From: Echinarachnius parma
Lineage: Eukaryota; Echinodermata; Echinoidea; Clypeasteroida; Echinarachniidae
DNA: 64,000 bases
Reading direction: 5' to 3'
Assembly: GCA_037951105.1 (NCBI GenBank)
Contig: JBAMJV010001833.1
Location: forward strand, 27,501 to 91,500
Shown piece after piece: positions 34,201 through 46,200 of the stretch (position 1 is the stretch's first letter; every line of letters begins with the position of its first letter). The notes beneath the pieces were generated by a model. It had not been told where the DNA came from and did not search any database. It saw only the letters and a list, made by a program, of their open reading frames with translations. The position numbers and the translations under genes were made by a program.

Positions 34201-37200
34201 GGGTTTTCGAGGGGGGGGGGGGGGGGGGTATATGAGAAAAAACAATAAATATTTAACAAGATATGGGCATGATATGAAAACCAGTGTATCAAACGCTGTG
34301 TATGACGTCAAGTCAAAAAAGCTTTATACACGCCCATATATCAATACGATACATCACCGTAATCATTATGATATATGATCATCTGAGTGCAACTGTAATC
34401 AAAGTTAAAGAAACCACTTGTCCCAGTTCTTAAACAAGTTGAATAGTTATACCCCCATCAACCATGGATAGATAGGACGTTCGGCTTGGAAAGAGGTCTG
34501 ATAAGAAGTCGTAGTTATTGTGTAAATACAAGAAACAGATCAATATATCTGACTCTATGAATAATTGTAACTTAAGTCGGATGTGTCCTAATTGAAGTTT
34601 GATTAGATTATGCCGTTTCTCTTTAATACGAACATGCATTGTATATTCCCATTATTTCGTGACAAGACAGTAACAAACTCCAGCAAGTCAATGAACACAA
34701 ACACAGACCCAAATCATGTTCCTTGTTTAAGGTTCAGTTATTCGTGACGCTATCATAGCCATACATGATACATGCATATAGAATGTTGATGTAAATTCAC
34801 TGTGGTTTCTTTACAATGGTATACAATTGTAAGTGCGTAATTGAAAATAGAGATATTTGTTCATATTCCCAAAACAACAGATTTACCAAGCATCATGAGC
34901 GACCGGACACTAGCATTTATCGACCCGCTGGAAACCCACTTCGAGGTCAAGCGCAGAGTGACATCAGGCTACAGATTCAACCTACAGGGAGACACGGAGA
35001 ACTTCACCCAGTTTCCCGATCAGTTTACACCATACCGGCACATTATTCCGGATGACAAAGATGGTATATCGGAGGGAGTATTTCAAGGTACTCTCTTTAG
35101 GTTTCCTCTAAGACAAACACCGAGTGAGTTGAGCAACAATATATATTCGGATGAGGGGAAGGTTGATAAACTCCTGCGTGCATTCTGTGTAGATGCTGGC
35201 ATCACAATGCTGTTCCTGCGCTCTTTGCACGATGTCGAGGTAATGAAGCGCCACGCTGACGGAGTTACACCCGCTGTTATTGTCCGTGTTTCCACTGGGA
35301 TGGAATCAGACGCTCAGACGCTCGCTCCTGCGGAGAAAGAGCGATTCTCCGCTCTCCTGGAGGAATACTGTAAGTCCGTTAAAGATCGGAAACCTATAGA
35401 GTTGACGCACAATGTGACCGTGGTCACTCAAACTGATGATGGAATTGTATCGAATCGACCATGGATTGTTAGCCATTTCATCGAGGGGGATAACCGCGGT
35501 ACAAATCTCTCGACAATGGCAAAAGAGCAAAACTTCCTGCCGTGGGTAGGGGTTGCTATTCCCATCGCTACACAGGAAGGTGATCGGGATCTGGATCGGG
35601 AAACATCTGGAGATGGTAATTCTGGGAGAGTCTTCTGTTTCCTTCCTCTCCCGCCGTCTGAAGAGAGTACGACGGGCTTACCCGTGCACGTCCATGGGTT
35701 CTTCGGTATCAACAGCGATCGACGTGGGATCAAATGGCCTGGTCCCGACCGAACTGACGCTCCTGCGAACTGGAATAAACGACTGGTGACTGAGCTTCTT
35801 CCTCAAGTCTACGTCAAGGCTATTTTGTTTGCGATTTCCAAGCAAGTGTGTGGCCAAAACGTCACAGTCCACGACATATACCGCGCTTGGCCCTGTGAGG
35901 AGAGGACTCTTGGCATCTGGAAGGTTCTGCTAGAGCCGTTCTTTGAGAGACTTTTCCGAGAGAAAGTGATCTACACAGAGAATAAAGGCTGGATGAAAAT
36001 CAACAATGTCTTCTTCAACACGCTCTCGGTGGAAAGCGACATGGAAGCAGCCATATTGAAATGTCTGTTGCAAGATGACATTCCATGTGCGACGATCCCG
36101 GAAGTATGCATGCAGTCTGTGCAGAAAAATTACAAGCAGACGATCGCAACCATCACGCCTTCTCTCCTGTGCCGCTGCCTACGGGGAAACCCTTCCATCA
36201 TTCAGTCTCTCACCGACGAGGAAAGACTACTGATCCTCGAATTCATTCTTCATACTGACTTACGCGTTGCTGAACTCAATAATCTCGAGTTACTCCCTCT
36301 CGATGACGAAAGCTTCACGACGTTTAGCGTACATGGGAATCCGGTTTACATCCCTACCGACAGCTTCAAACAGGAACTTGTTCCTGGGGCACAGCGACAC
36401 TTTGTGAGGAATCTTCAACACAAACCAAAGCTCAGAAAACTTCTTGTAAAAGTTGCAATTGGTAAGTTCAATATACACTTGTAAACAAACATCGTATGCA
36501 CAAATTATGCAACTTAAATGTTTGTTTGCCCATGTAAATTAAAAAATGTATCAGTCATTGAGCTATTTTAAAATTGCTTTAATCTAACAGTTCAATATGG
36601 ATTTAACCTTCAAATATATATCAGGATGAAATATATTAATACGTCAAATCAGTAGTTTTTAATTGACTGATTGGCTACAATTGTATTTGGTTAGTTTCCT
36701 GTTGAAGTAAAGAAGGTAGTTTCTTTAATACTATCTTGTAGTATGTTTAGTTTTTTAAACTTTATTTCTGTGATTTGAATATGATATTAATGTGAGGCAA
36801 AATATTACTTACTACTAACAAACATAATCTACATTTAAAACAACATAAACTAGTCAGGGTTATAGCGATCAAATTCTCAATGCTTTATTTCGAATACATC
36901 GCATCAGAAAAAGCTACAAATTTGTCGTGCAACAAGCAAATACTTCACCAAATGCATGTGATGTCCATGTTACCTAAAGCCTGTTGTTTCCATGTTTTAT
37001 TTTTTTCTTCAAACCACAGCTCTGCCTCAATCCTCAAGATTTCAAGTACATCTTCTCACACTTCCAGCGATAGCTGACCTCCTGAAGCAACATCACGATT
37101 CCTACAAACCACCAAACTGGCTGGAACTCATCTGGACGACACTGAACCAGGAGAGCCCATGGAGTCTGGCTTCTTTCGAGGGCATCCCTTTGATTCCGAT

Positions 37201-40200
37201 TCCAGGTAACTCGGGTATAAATAGGCTCATACCTTTACAAAAAGGCTCGATGATTGTTCAGAGACAAGTGAACGACAAACGGTTAGATGACGACATTGAA
37301 ACACTATTGACCAAGATTGGTGCAACAATCACTCAGTGCCCCCCCAACTTAGCTAGGCACCCTGCTCTCTTGAGAGATGGGTATATCCAGGAACCGACCC
37401 CGGAAGGTACTATTAAGATCCTCATGATGTTAGACATCAATGTCCAAAATGCAAAGGTATCCGATCTTCCTTCGCATATCCGGAAAGCCCTTCAGCTTTG
37501 GCTATCAAAGGTTTCTCTTGGTCAAAATGAGAAAAATCACTTGAGAAAGCTCAATCTCTTTGATCGTCTAAAGGGTACCGGACATGCGGGAAACAAAGAT
37601 ACCATCATAAATGCTGAACGGTGTTTGGGTTTCCTTGACTGCGAAGACGAGGAGATTCCCATGCCGCTTAAATTAACTGGCTTCGTCATTGATGCAAGGA
37701 ATGAGGAGGGGGATCTTCTGAAAAATCTGTCCGTTCCTAGGATTTCCAGATACGAAATGGTTACCAAAGTCGTAACCGAGCTATCACAAGAGGTCATTTA
37801 CCACGGATACCGATCTGCTGATACACAGCAGACCCTGCTGTGGATTCTGCAGCGATGGGATGAGTTGAAAGATCATTGCAAATCATGCGAGAGGGTTCTG
37901 AAAGACATGAAGTTTGTTACCACAGAAAGTGGCAAGCTGTTGTCTCCATGTCAGGTGCTTGATCCTGATGATCCTGTTTTGAAGGCTTTGTTCGTCACTC
38001 AAGAAATATTCCCGGACGGGAAATTTTTGGAGCCACGTGTCCTACGTGCACTGCGCCTACTAGGTATGCGAGGAAAAGATAAGTTGACAGCCGATGAGAT
38101 TATCGCATGTGTGGACTCAATCGAAGATCGGATGTGTATATCGACTGCCCACACCCTTTTGATATTGCTTGGGAATTATACAAATCTGCTTCACCTATCT
38201 TCTCAGAAGCATGGATGCAACGTGAGCAATTACATGAAGAGCAAACACTGCATCCCCCGTCTGAGTTCTCCTCCAGACTACTATCCAACTGGTATGGAAT
38301 GGCATCACGCTTCATGCTTAACAAAACCTTCGGAGACATTGCTCTCATCGAAAAGCACCGTATTGCTATGTGGGGCGTCGGTTATCTTCACAGCAGATGA
38401 TCCCGAAATGTCTGGAGTGTTCAAAATTCTGGATATCACTGGTCAAAGGAGTCCCAAAACAGAACATGTCATCAAGCAACTTGCTGCGTGTGTGGCATTG
38501 ACGAAATGGGCGGGAAGAAGAGATCTCTCAGACTTTGTACCTATGATCAGGGAAATATATGCATTCCTCTCTAAGGTAATAAGGGGCTATCCCAACATTG
38601 TGACGGATTCAATTAAGGAATGCATATGGAATGGAGTCGGATTTTCAGCACCTCATAAAATGTTCATTCACGAACTTCCCTTCGATATATCTCCCTACAT
38701 TACGCCTATACCACAAGGAATGTCAGAATTTACGGACTTCTTCGTAATACTCGGTGTCAGATCAAATTTCAGTACGGATGCAAAGGCACTTGTTGATATT
38801 CTTCATGAAATTAAGAAGACTTGTGATGAAAGCCAAGACAGTGTTCTACACTCAAGACATCTAAAGCTAGCTTTTGAGATATTACGACATCTTTATAGCA
38901 ACAAGAGTACCCCAAAGGCAGTTGTAGGTCAGTTGCTGGTTCCATCGCGAGAAGAGGGTTGTCATTTGATACCAGCCTCAGAAGGTGCGTATATTGACAG
39001 AGAGTGGCTGAAACAGAGTGTACTTGACACTGAAGATGTCGCACTTGACGATGAAGATTTCACACTAATTCATCCCGAGATATCACTTGATCTAGCATAC
39101 TTTTTGAACGTCCCTCCCTTGAGTCGCCTACTCTTGGCAGATGACTTGGAAGGGTTCGATCAAATTGGTCAGCATGAACCATTGACCTTGAGATTGTCCA
39201 ACATCCTGAAAAACACTTTCAGTGATCCAACCACTATCTTCAAAGAGATGATACAGAACGCCGAAGACGCGGGGGCACAAGAAGTACGTTTCCTCGTTGA
39301 CATGAGGCAAAATGAAGATGCAAAAGAGAAACTCTTTGATCCAGGTATGAAGGATTGCCAGGGCCCAGCACTATGGGTCTACAATGATGCTGTATTCTCC
39401 GATGAAGACTTCGTAAACATAACGCGCCTAGGTGGGAGGACAAAGGAAAAAGATGCCACCAAAGTTGGCAAATTCGGTACTGGATTTAACTCTGTATATC
39501 ACATTACAGATGTCCCCTGCGTTCTAAGCCGACAACACATCCAATACTTTGATCCCCATACAACTCACCTAGGGAAAATTATACGAGACAAAATCCAATC
39601 CGGGGTCCGAGTGAAACTTAATGGCTCCAGACAATTTCAAATGTTTCCAGATCAGTTCGCTCCATTTGAAGGGATATTTGGGTTTGAGAAGTCAGACAAG
39701 TTCAACTTCAGGGGGACCTTGTTCCGACTTCCTCTACGTTCCAGTGAGTCGGCTCGAAAAAGCGAGATATGCATGGAGAGCTATGACAAACAAAGAGTAG
39801 CTGAAATAACGGCTCATCTGTGGAAATCATCCGAAAATCTCCTTGTCTTCACAAGGAAAGTTAACAGGGTTTCTGTTTTCTTCCTTGATGAAGGTTCACA
39901 CGATGCTCCGATCCCGCAGAAATTGATAGAAATAAGCAAGATTTCTCATCCGTCACGAGACAAAGGCGCTGGGGCTTCTGCAACCACTGACACATGCTCA
40001 TGTCTGCTGACAGAACTTGGCAAACAGTTTTTGAGCTTTCCTGCATCGGTTGAGAAGACGTTTGACGTGTTGAGACTTACCTGCATGGGCTCTGACACAG
40101 CAACAGCCATTGCACATTCCAAAGAAGGACGCGATCACGGCCTTTCACCAGCAGGTTCCGTAGCAATTCCCTTGTTACAGAAAGACCTGTCACAAGTCAC

Positions 40201-43200
40201 CGGAGAAATATTCTGCTATCTTTCTCTGTCAATTGAAAGCATGCTGCCATTTCACATCAATGGGTCCTTCGCTGTAACGGAAGATCGCCGGGGACTTGCA
40301 AGTGCCCAGACCTTGAAAGGCTGGAATGAAGTTGTACTAACAGATGTCATTTGCAAAGCATACCTCTCGTTATTGACAGATGGAGAGTTCATACGGCGGG
40401 CCCATGACACGTATCAGAACATGTCCTATGCCGATCTGTGGCCGGATGTTGACAAGGTCTTTTCGAATGTAAACTGCGCTCCCCTCTTCCATGCGTTCTA
40501 CAAGGCAATTGTTAGAGGAGTTGGCGGTTCTCCGCAACCTGCAGTATTCCTGAAGCATACTCAAGCGTTCAAGCTTGACGAGATCGTGTTCATGTCTAAC
40601 GATATTCCAGATGAAGTAAGAAACGACGTTGCAGAAGTTTTGAAAACATACATAATTCCAACGGGAGAAGTCTTCGACATATCCGAGAAGACAATACGAG
40701 CTTTTAAAAAAGCTGGACTGGGCGAAATCAAAAATAGAACATACAACCTACAAAGATTCTTTGAAGAAGTCTTTGCGCGACACGTATCAAGCCTTCAGAA
40801 ACAGAATCGAGACAGGTTGGTTCTATTCGCACTAAAAGCCCATGATGTGATCAGATGCCAACTGAAGAATGTTGACTGCATACCGGTTTCTGAAGATGAT
40901 CTCTTGAAAAATCCTAAAGACCTCGTAAATCCAGAGAGTTCAGTCGCAAGTATGTTCTCAAGGTCAGATGGGGTTTTCCCCTATGGGGATGATTTCGATA
41001 CAAACATTGTGATTGAAAAACTAGTTGAGCTTGGAATGGTTGAACACACCATTCAAGAAGAAACGCTCTATGAACGATGTCATAGTATAGCAAAACTTCA
41101 CAATGAAGACCCACTAGCTGCAATGGAAAGATGCAGAGCCGTATTGAGTTACATTTCTGATAGCTTACTACTCAGACACCGGGGTAAGAGTGATGCCATA
41201 AAGGAAAGACTGAAGGACATTCCTTTCCTGCCAGTATTAAGAGAAGACGTGACAAGAGACAAACTGCTTCCGTGGAAATGCAAAGAGAACTGCCCTCGAT
41301 ATGCGTCAGCTGTGAGCATCTACCCCCATTCTAAACGCAATCTTGTGAGTAGTGTTTCACTGGTAATGGAGGACTCAAGGCAATGGGGAGTGTCTGATTT
41401 TCTGGAGCTCGAGAAAAAGAAGCCAACTAGTCAAGAAGTACTCCAACAACTTTCAAACTTTCGAGAATACTATAATGAGACGAGAGATACTTTCTCACAA
41501 GGAGATGTGGAAGGAATATGCCGTTCATTATATGAGTATATCGACGAAGCATGTGAAAAGGGATCCCCACAGGAATCAGAACAACTAGAGGTCTTGCAAG
41601 AGAGTGCTTGCTTTTTCGTGGCCGATCGATTTGTCAAAGCTTCACAGGTAGCTATGAGAGGGAAAGATCACAAGCCATACCTGTTCCAGGTTCCATCTAT
41701 GGCGAGGAGGTATACACAAATGTGCGAAAGAGCAGGTGTTCGAGAAGATTTTTCAGCAGAGGATTACCAGCACATACTGGAGGATGTGTACCTAAAACAT
41801 CAGAATGTACAATTGAGTGAAGAACAGGTGGGATTAGTTATCCGGGCAGCACATAGTCTTGTCGCGTTGAAGGCTGCACAACGACCTTCAGAATTTACCG
41901 AGGATGTCCCACCAACGTTTCTCCCAGACATGGACTCTATCATGCGTCCTACCTCACAGCTTTGTTACTGCGACGAGAAGTGGGTACCCTTTGAAGAGAA
42001 TATATACCAGTGTCATGAACAAATTAGCTTCTCTTTAGCAAAGCAACTGAAAGTAAAAGACTTCGGAGAGAAGTTTGGTCAGCATGAAAAACTGCGTTCG
42101 AGAATAAAGCGCATACTGGACTCCTACCCAAGCGATGAAACCATTCTCAAAGAGCTGCTGCAGAATGCAGATGATGCTGGTGCGACTGAAATACACTTTG
42201 TGTATGACACACGAACACATAGTCAAGAAAAGATCATGGGGGATGGCATGCAATGTCTTCAGGGACCAGCACTCTGTGTCTTCAATGACCGCTCATTTTC
42301 AGATGAAGACATAAGAGGAATTCAAAATCTCGGGGAAGGGAGTAAGGCAAGCGACATTGCAAAAATAGGTCGCTACGGTGTTGGTTTCAATTCAGTTTAC
42401 CAACTTACTGATTGCCCGTCTTTCATTTCTGGTGGGGAAAAGCTGTGTTTCTTCGACCCACTGTTGAATCACGTTCCCGGAGCGTCTTTGGAAAGTCCAG
42501 GTCGTCTCTTCAAGATCAACCAGAAGTTACGCCAGACGTTTCCAGATGTTTTCGCGTGCTACCTTGAAGACATAATTCCAAAAGATGATGGTAACTTTAC
42601 AATGTTTCGATTTCCTCTTCGAGTCAAAGGTTCAGAACTGAGCGAAAACATATGGAGTCCAGAGTCTATCAGATATCTGTTGGGTGCGTTTGAAGAATGT
42701 GCGTTTGAGAGTCTTCTCTTTCTGAAGAATATAACAAAAATTCGCATCTCAGAGGTGGATGCCAGGGGAAGAATATCCAGAGATCGTACTGTCTCTGCAA
42801 ATTATTCGTCCGAAGAGGAAGACAAGAGGACGAGTCTGAACAAGCACATCCTCGATTTTGCCAAATTGACACAGGAAGGTGGTAATCTCAGTGACTGGAA
42901 ACCTGAACAAGTCACATACAGGGTTAACATAGATGGAGGGAAACGACATGAACGGTGGGTTGTTACACAGCAAGTTGGATTTGATGAGGAATATGAGACG
43001 GACGGGCATCTACTAAAACAACACAACCTCATTCCTTTAGGAGGTGTTGCTGCACGACTCCCAGGTAGAAACGGCAAATCTAAAGTGAAAGGAAAGAGTT
43101 ACTGTTTCCTCCCACTTCCACTTGACACGGGCCTCCCTTTGCACATCAATGGCTATTTTGCACTAGATCATGAGAGTCGAAGACATCTTTGGGAAGCCCA

Positions 43201-46200
43201 ACATGAGGATGAACGCTCACGCTGGAACCTGGCAATCATTAGGAAAATCATTGCACCTTGCTATGTCCATCTTTTGCTTTGGATTCGAGATTTCTTCATT
43301 CAACAGTTTCACTGGAATGACTCAGTGTCTACTTCCAAGATCGATCAGACACGATCACACTTGTCCCAGTATCACGACTACTTCCCGAGGGCAAGTGAAG
43401 GTGGATATTGGACGCACCTTTTAGACGGCGTATACATTGGAATTGCAAAGTGCAAACATTCACCTTTCCCTCACCTTCAGATGTCTGAAAGTTTTGATGA
43501 TTTCCTAATTGAGTGGAAAACTCCAGTTCCTTCGGACAATCCGTCCAAACGTGGCTATTTCTTCAACCCAGCGGTAGAAGCAAGAGATGTGCTTAACGTA
43601 TCACAACCCACACCAAAAAACAAAACACTCAAAGAAGTGTTACTTCAAGTCAGATTTCCTTTGATAGAATCTCCAATCTGGATAATGTCAAATCTATCAA
43701 AAGCAATGAAGACGCTGCAAACTACCAAAGACATTGATCAGATTTGTCAAGTTTCTCCAGAAAGCGTTACTTCGTACTTGCGCGGGGAGAATCCTTTAAA
43801 GACACAATTGCCAATGCTGATATCACAAACTAGATTAAGGGATCATGATAGTCTCAGTTTGCTCATAGACTTCTGTAAAATGTCTTCAATTCAGCTGGAT
43901 GGGCTTCCTCTATTACTTACACAGGATAATAACCTGAGAGCATTTTCAGGAGAGGCACCGGTGTTTGTGTCAGAATATGGCCACTTGTTTGTAGCATCCA
44001 GTGAACGATTCATTCATAAGAGGTTTGTCTCAAACTTCTTGCTTCTCAGAGACGAGAAAGTGTTCAACAAACTAAACATCCCCGCACTACTCAGGCTTCT
44101 TAAAGAAAGCACACCTTTTCTTGAAACTGCGGACGATGATTGTAAACCCCTCGATAAACGTATATCATGTAAGTGGATCCAAGATCTTTGGAAGCTGATT
44201 GCAACTATCCCTAAGTTGGATGAAAACGACATCAAACGAAATCTACATCAGTGGGCAATCCTTCCAGTCGTACCCGTATCAGGAAAAGGAGGGATCGTTA
44301 GACTTGCTCCCATGAGCATTGCGGATGCAATCCTCCCGCATAGTGACCACAAGATAGGTGATGCGTTGAAAGCCTTGAAAGTGTACACCGTTCACACATC
44401 TTTGTTTGATGATGAAGATATACATGTCTTGCAGTTAGTATGTCGTTTGGTTGCGCAAGCGTCAGACTACAAAGGTGTGCTAAGGATTTTGACTTACTGG
44501 ACCGCGAAAGATGAGGCCAGATTCATGAAGCTTAGCCCTCGGCTCAAACTCGAAATCTTACAATATTTTTCCATGTGCAAAGATAAGGACACATTGGAAG
44601 AGTTGAAAAGTGTTCCTTGCTTTCAAACGATTGATGGGAAGTTCATCAATATCAGATATTCTGATACCGTACTCGTATTGCCGAGTCAAATCCCTCAAAT
44701 AGAACAAGACATTTGGATGGCAAACACGAACGCCAAATTTTTGCAATACAATACATCGTTGCAATTTCTCTTCGAGAGGCTTGGTTTGACAAGTACTACA
44801 GAGGCTAACGTCTACATGACCTACATATTTCCTCAATTCGAATGTTTCACTCAGGACTGTCGAATGACGCATTTACTTCACGTACAGGAAATGCTGTCAA
44901 CACTAGGTGATGATCCCTCAGCGGAGGCGTTTAAAGCTTATTTGCGAAAACTGCCGTTCGTTCTCGATTCATCTGGAAAGAACTTGCGGAAAGCATCTGA
45001 ATTGTTCGACCCAGAAAAGGAAATATTCGCTTTTATGCTAACAAGAGAAGACTTTCCACCTGACGAACTGCGTAGGAAAATGGGACTACCATTCCTTCGG
45101 AACATTGGTTTGCAAACAGAACTCACCAGAGAACAATTTATCAAATTCGCTCACCAAGTCGAACGATCAGATTCCAACACTCGACAAACAAAGAACATGT
45201 CTGAACTGCTCATAAAAGACCTGAAGGAAAATTGCATCCTTCATTGCGACAATTTGTTCTTGCAGGACATTCGTGCAATACGATTTTTGGTTGCTAGCGG
45301 GGCTGGCAGAGAACTTGAATCAATTCACAAGTCAAAAGCGGAACCAGGATGTTTAACTATGTATTCTGGTTCATCAGATTCCAAATGCGAATTGAACTGG
45401 TCAACAGAATGTGCATTACCAACATATGCACGTATTTCACCACACACATGCAATTCATGCGGTACAGACTTTTACAGTCATCTTGATGTCAAGACAGAAC
45501 CGGACTTTTCTAGTGTCATGAAACATTTGCAAAATATTTGCAATGAAACAAAACAGCGCCAAGAGCGAAATCGGGTAATTCCGTATGCTGAGAAATACAA
45601 GAATGTCCTGATGGCTATATTTGCGTATCTTGGTACTCAATGTAGCGGTGAGAAATGCCAGACGTCCTTGTGTGACCAATGTACGATCCTTCAGCAGGAA
45701 CTAAATCATGTGCCTATCGTGTTCCTTGATCGTGAAGATGAGCATATCTTAGTAAGAGCGGATCAAATATCACGAACAATAACTGCTACAGAAAATCTTG
45801 AGCCTTTTGTATATCAGATTCAGGATTGCTGGGGACCATACATCCGGTTGTTGCTCGTTATCGGGGCAACGTCCACCCCCACAATTTCGCAGTTTTCATT
45901 TGTTCTGGAAAGCCTCTTCCAGACTCAAGAGCAAGGTGTTCTTATAATGAATCCGAATGCTTCTAAGCTTATCGGGACAGCTGTGCGCGGTCTTTTTGGG
46001 AGAATTGCTGAATCAGATACTGAGTCAGTACATGAGCAATTACGGAACGGTCTATACCTTCCATCGACAAAGGGAATTATGATGAGATCTGATGAACTCT
46101 ATTTGGAAAACAGTGGTCTTTTCAAGGAGAGATTAACGAACTGTGCTCTCCCATTTGTCCACATATTTGAGGGTCTAGAGAACAGCATAGAAGAAGTACT

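Noticed and set aside
34816-35872. Short frames on both strands over exon 6
   Set aside because: Shadows of the sacsin exon, which carries the clear family motifs.
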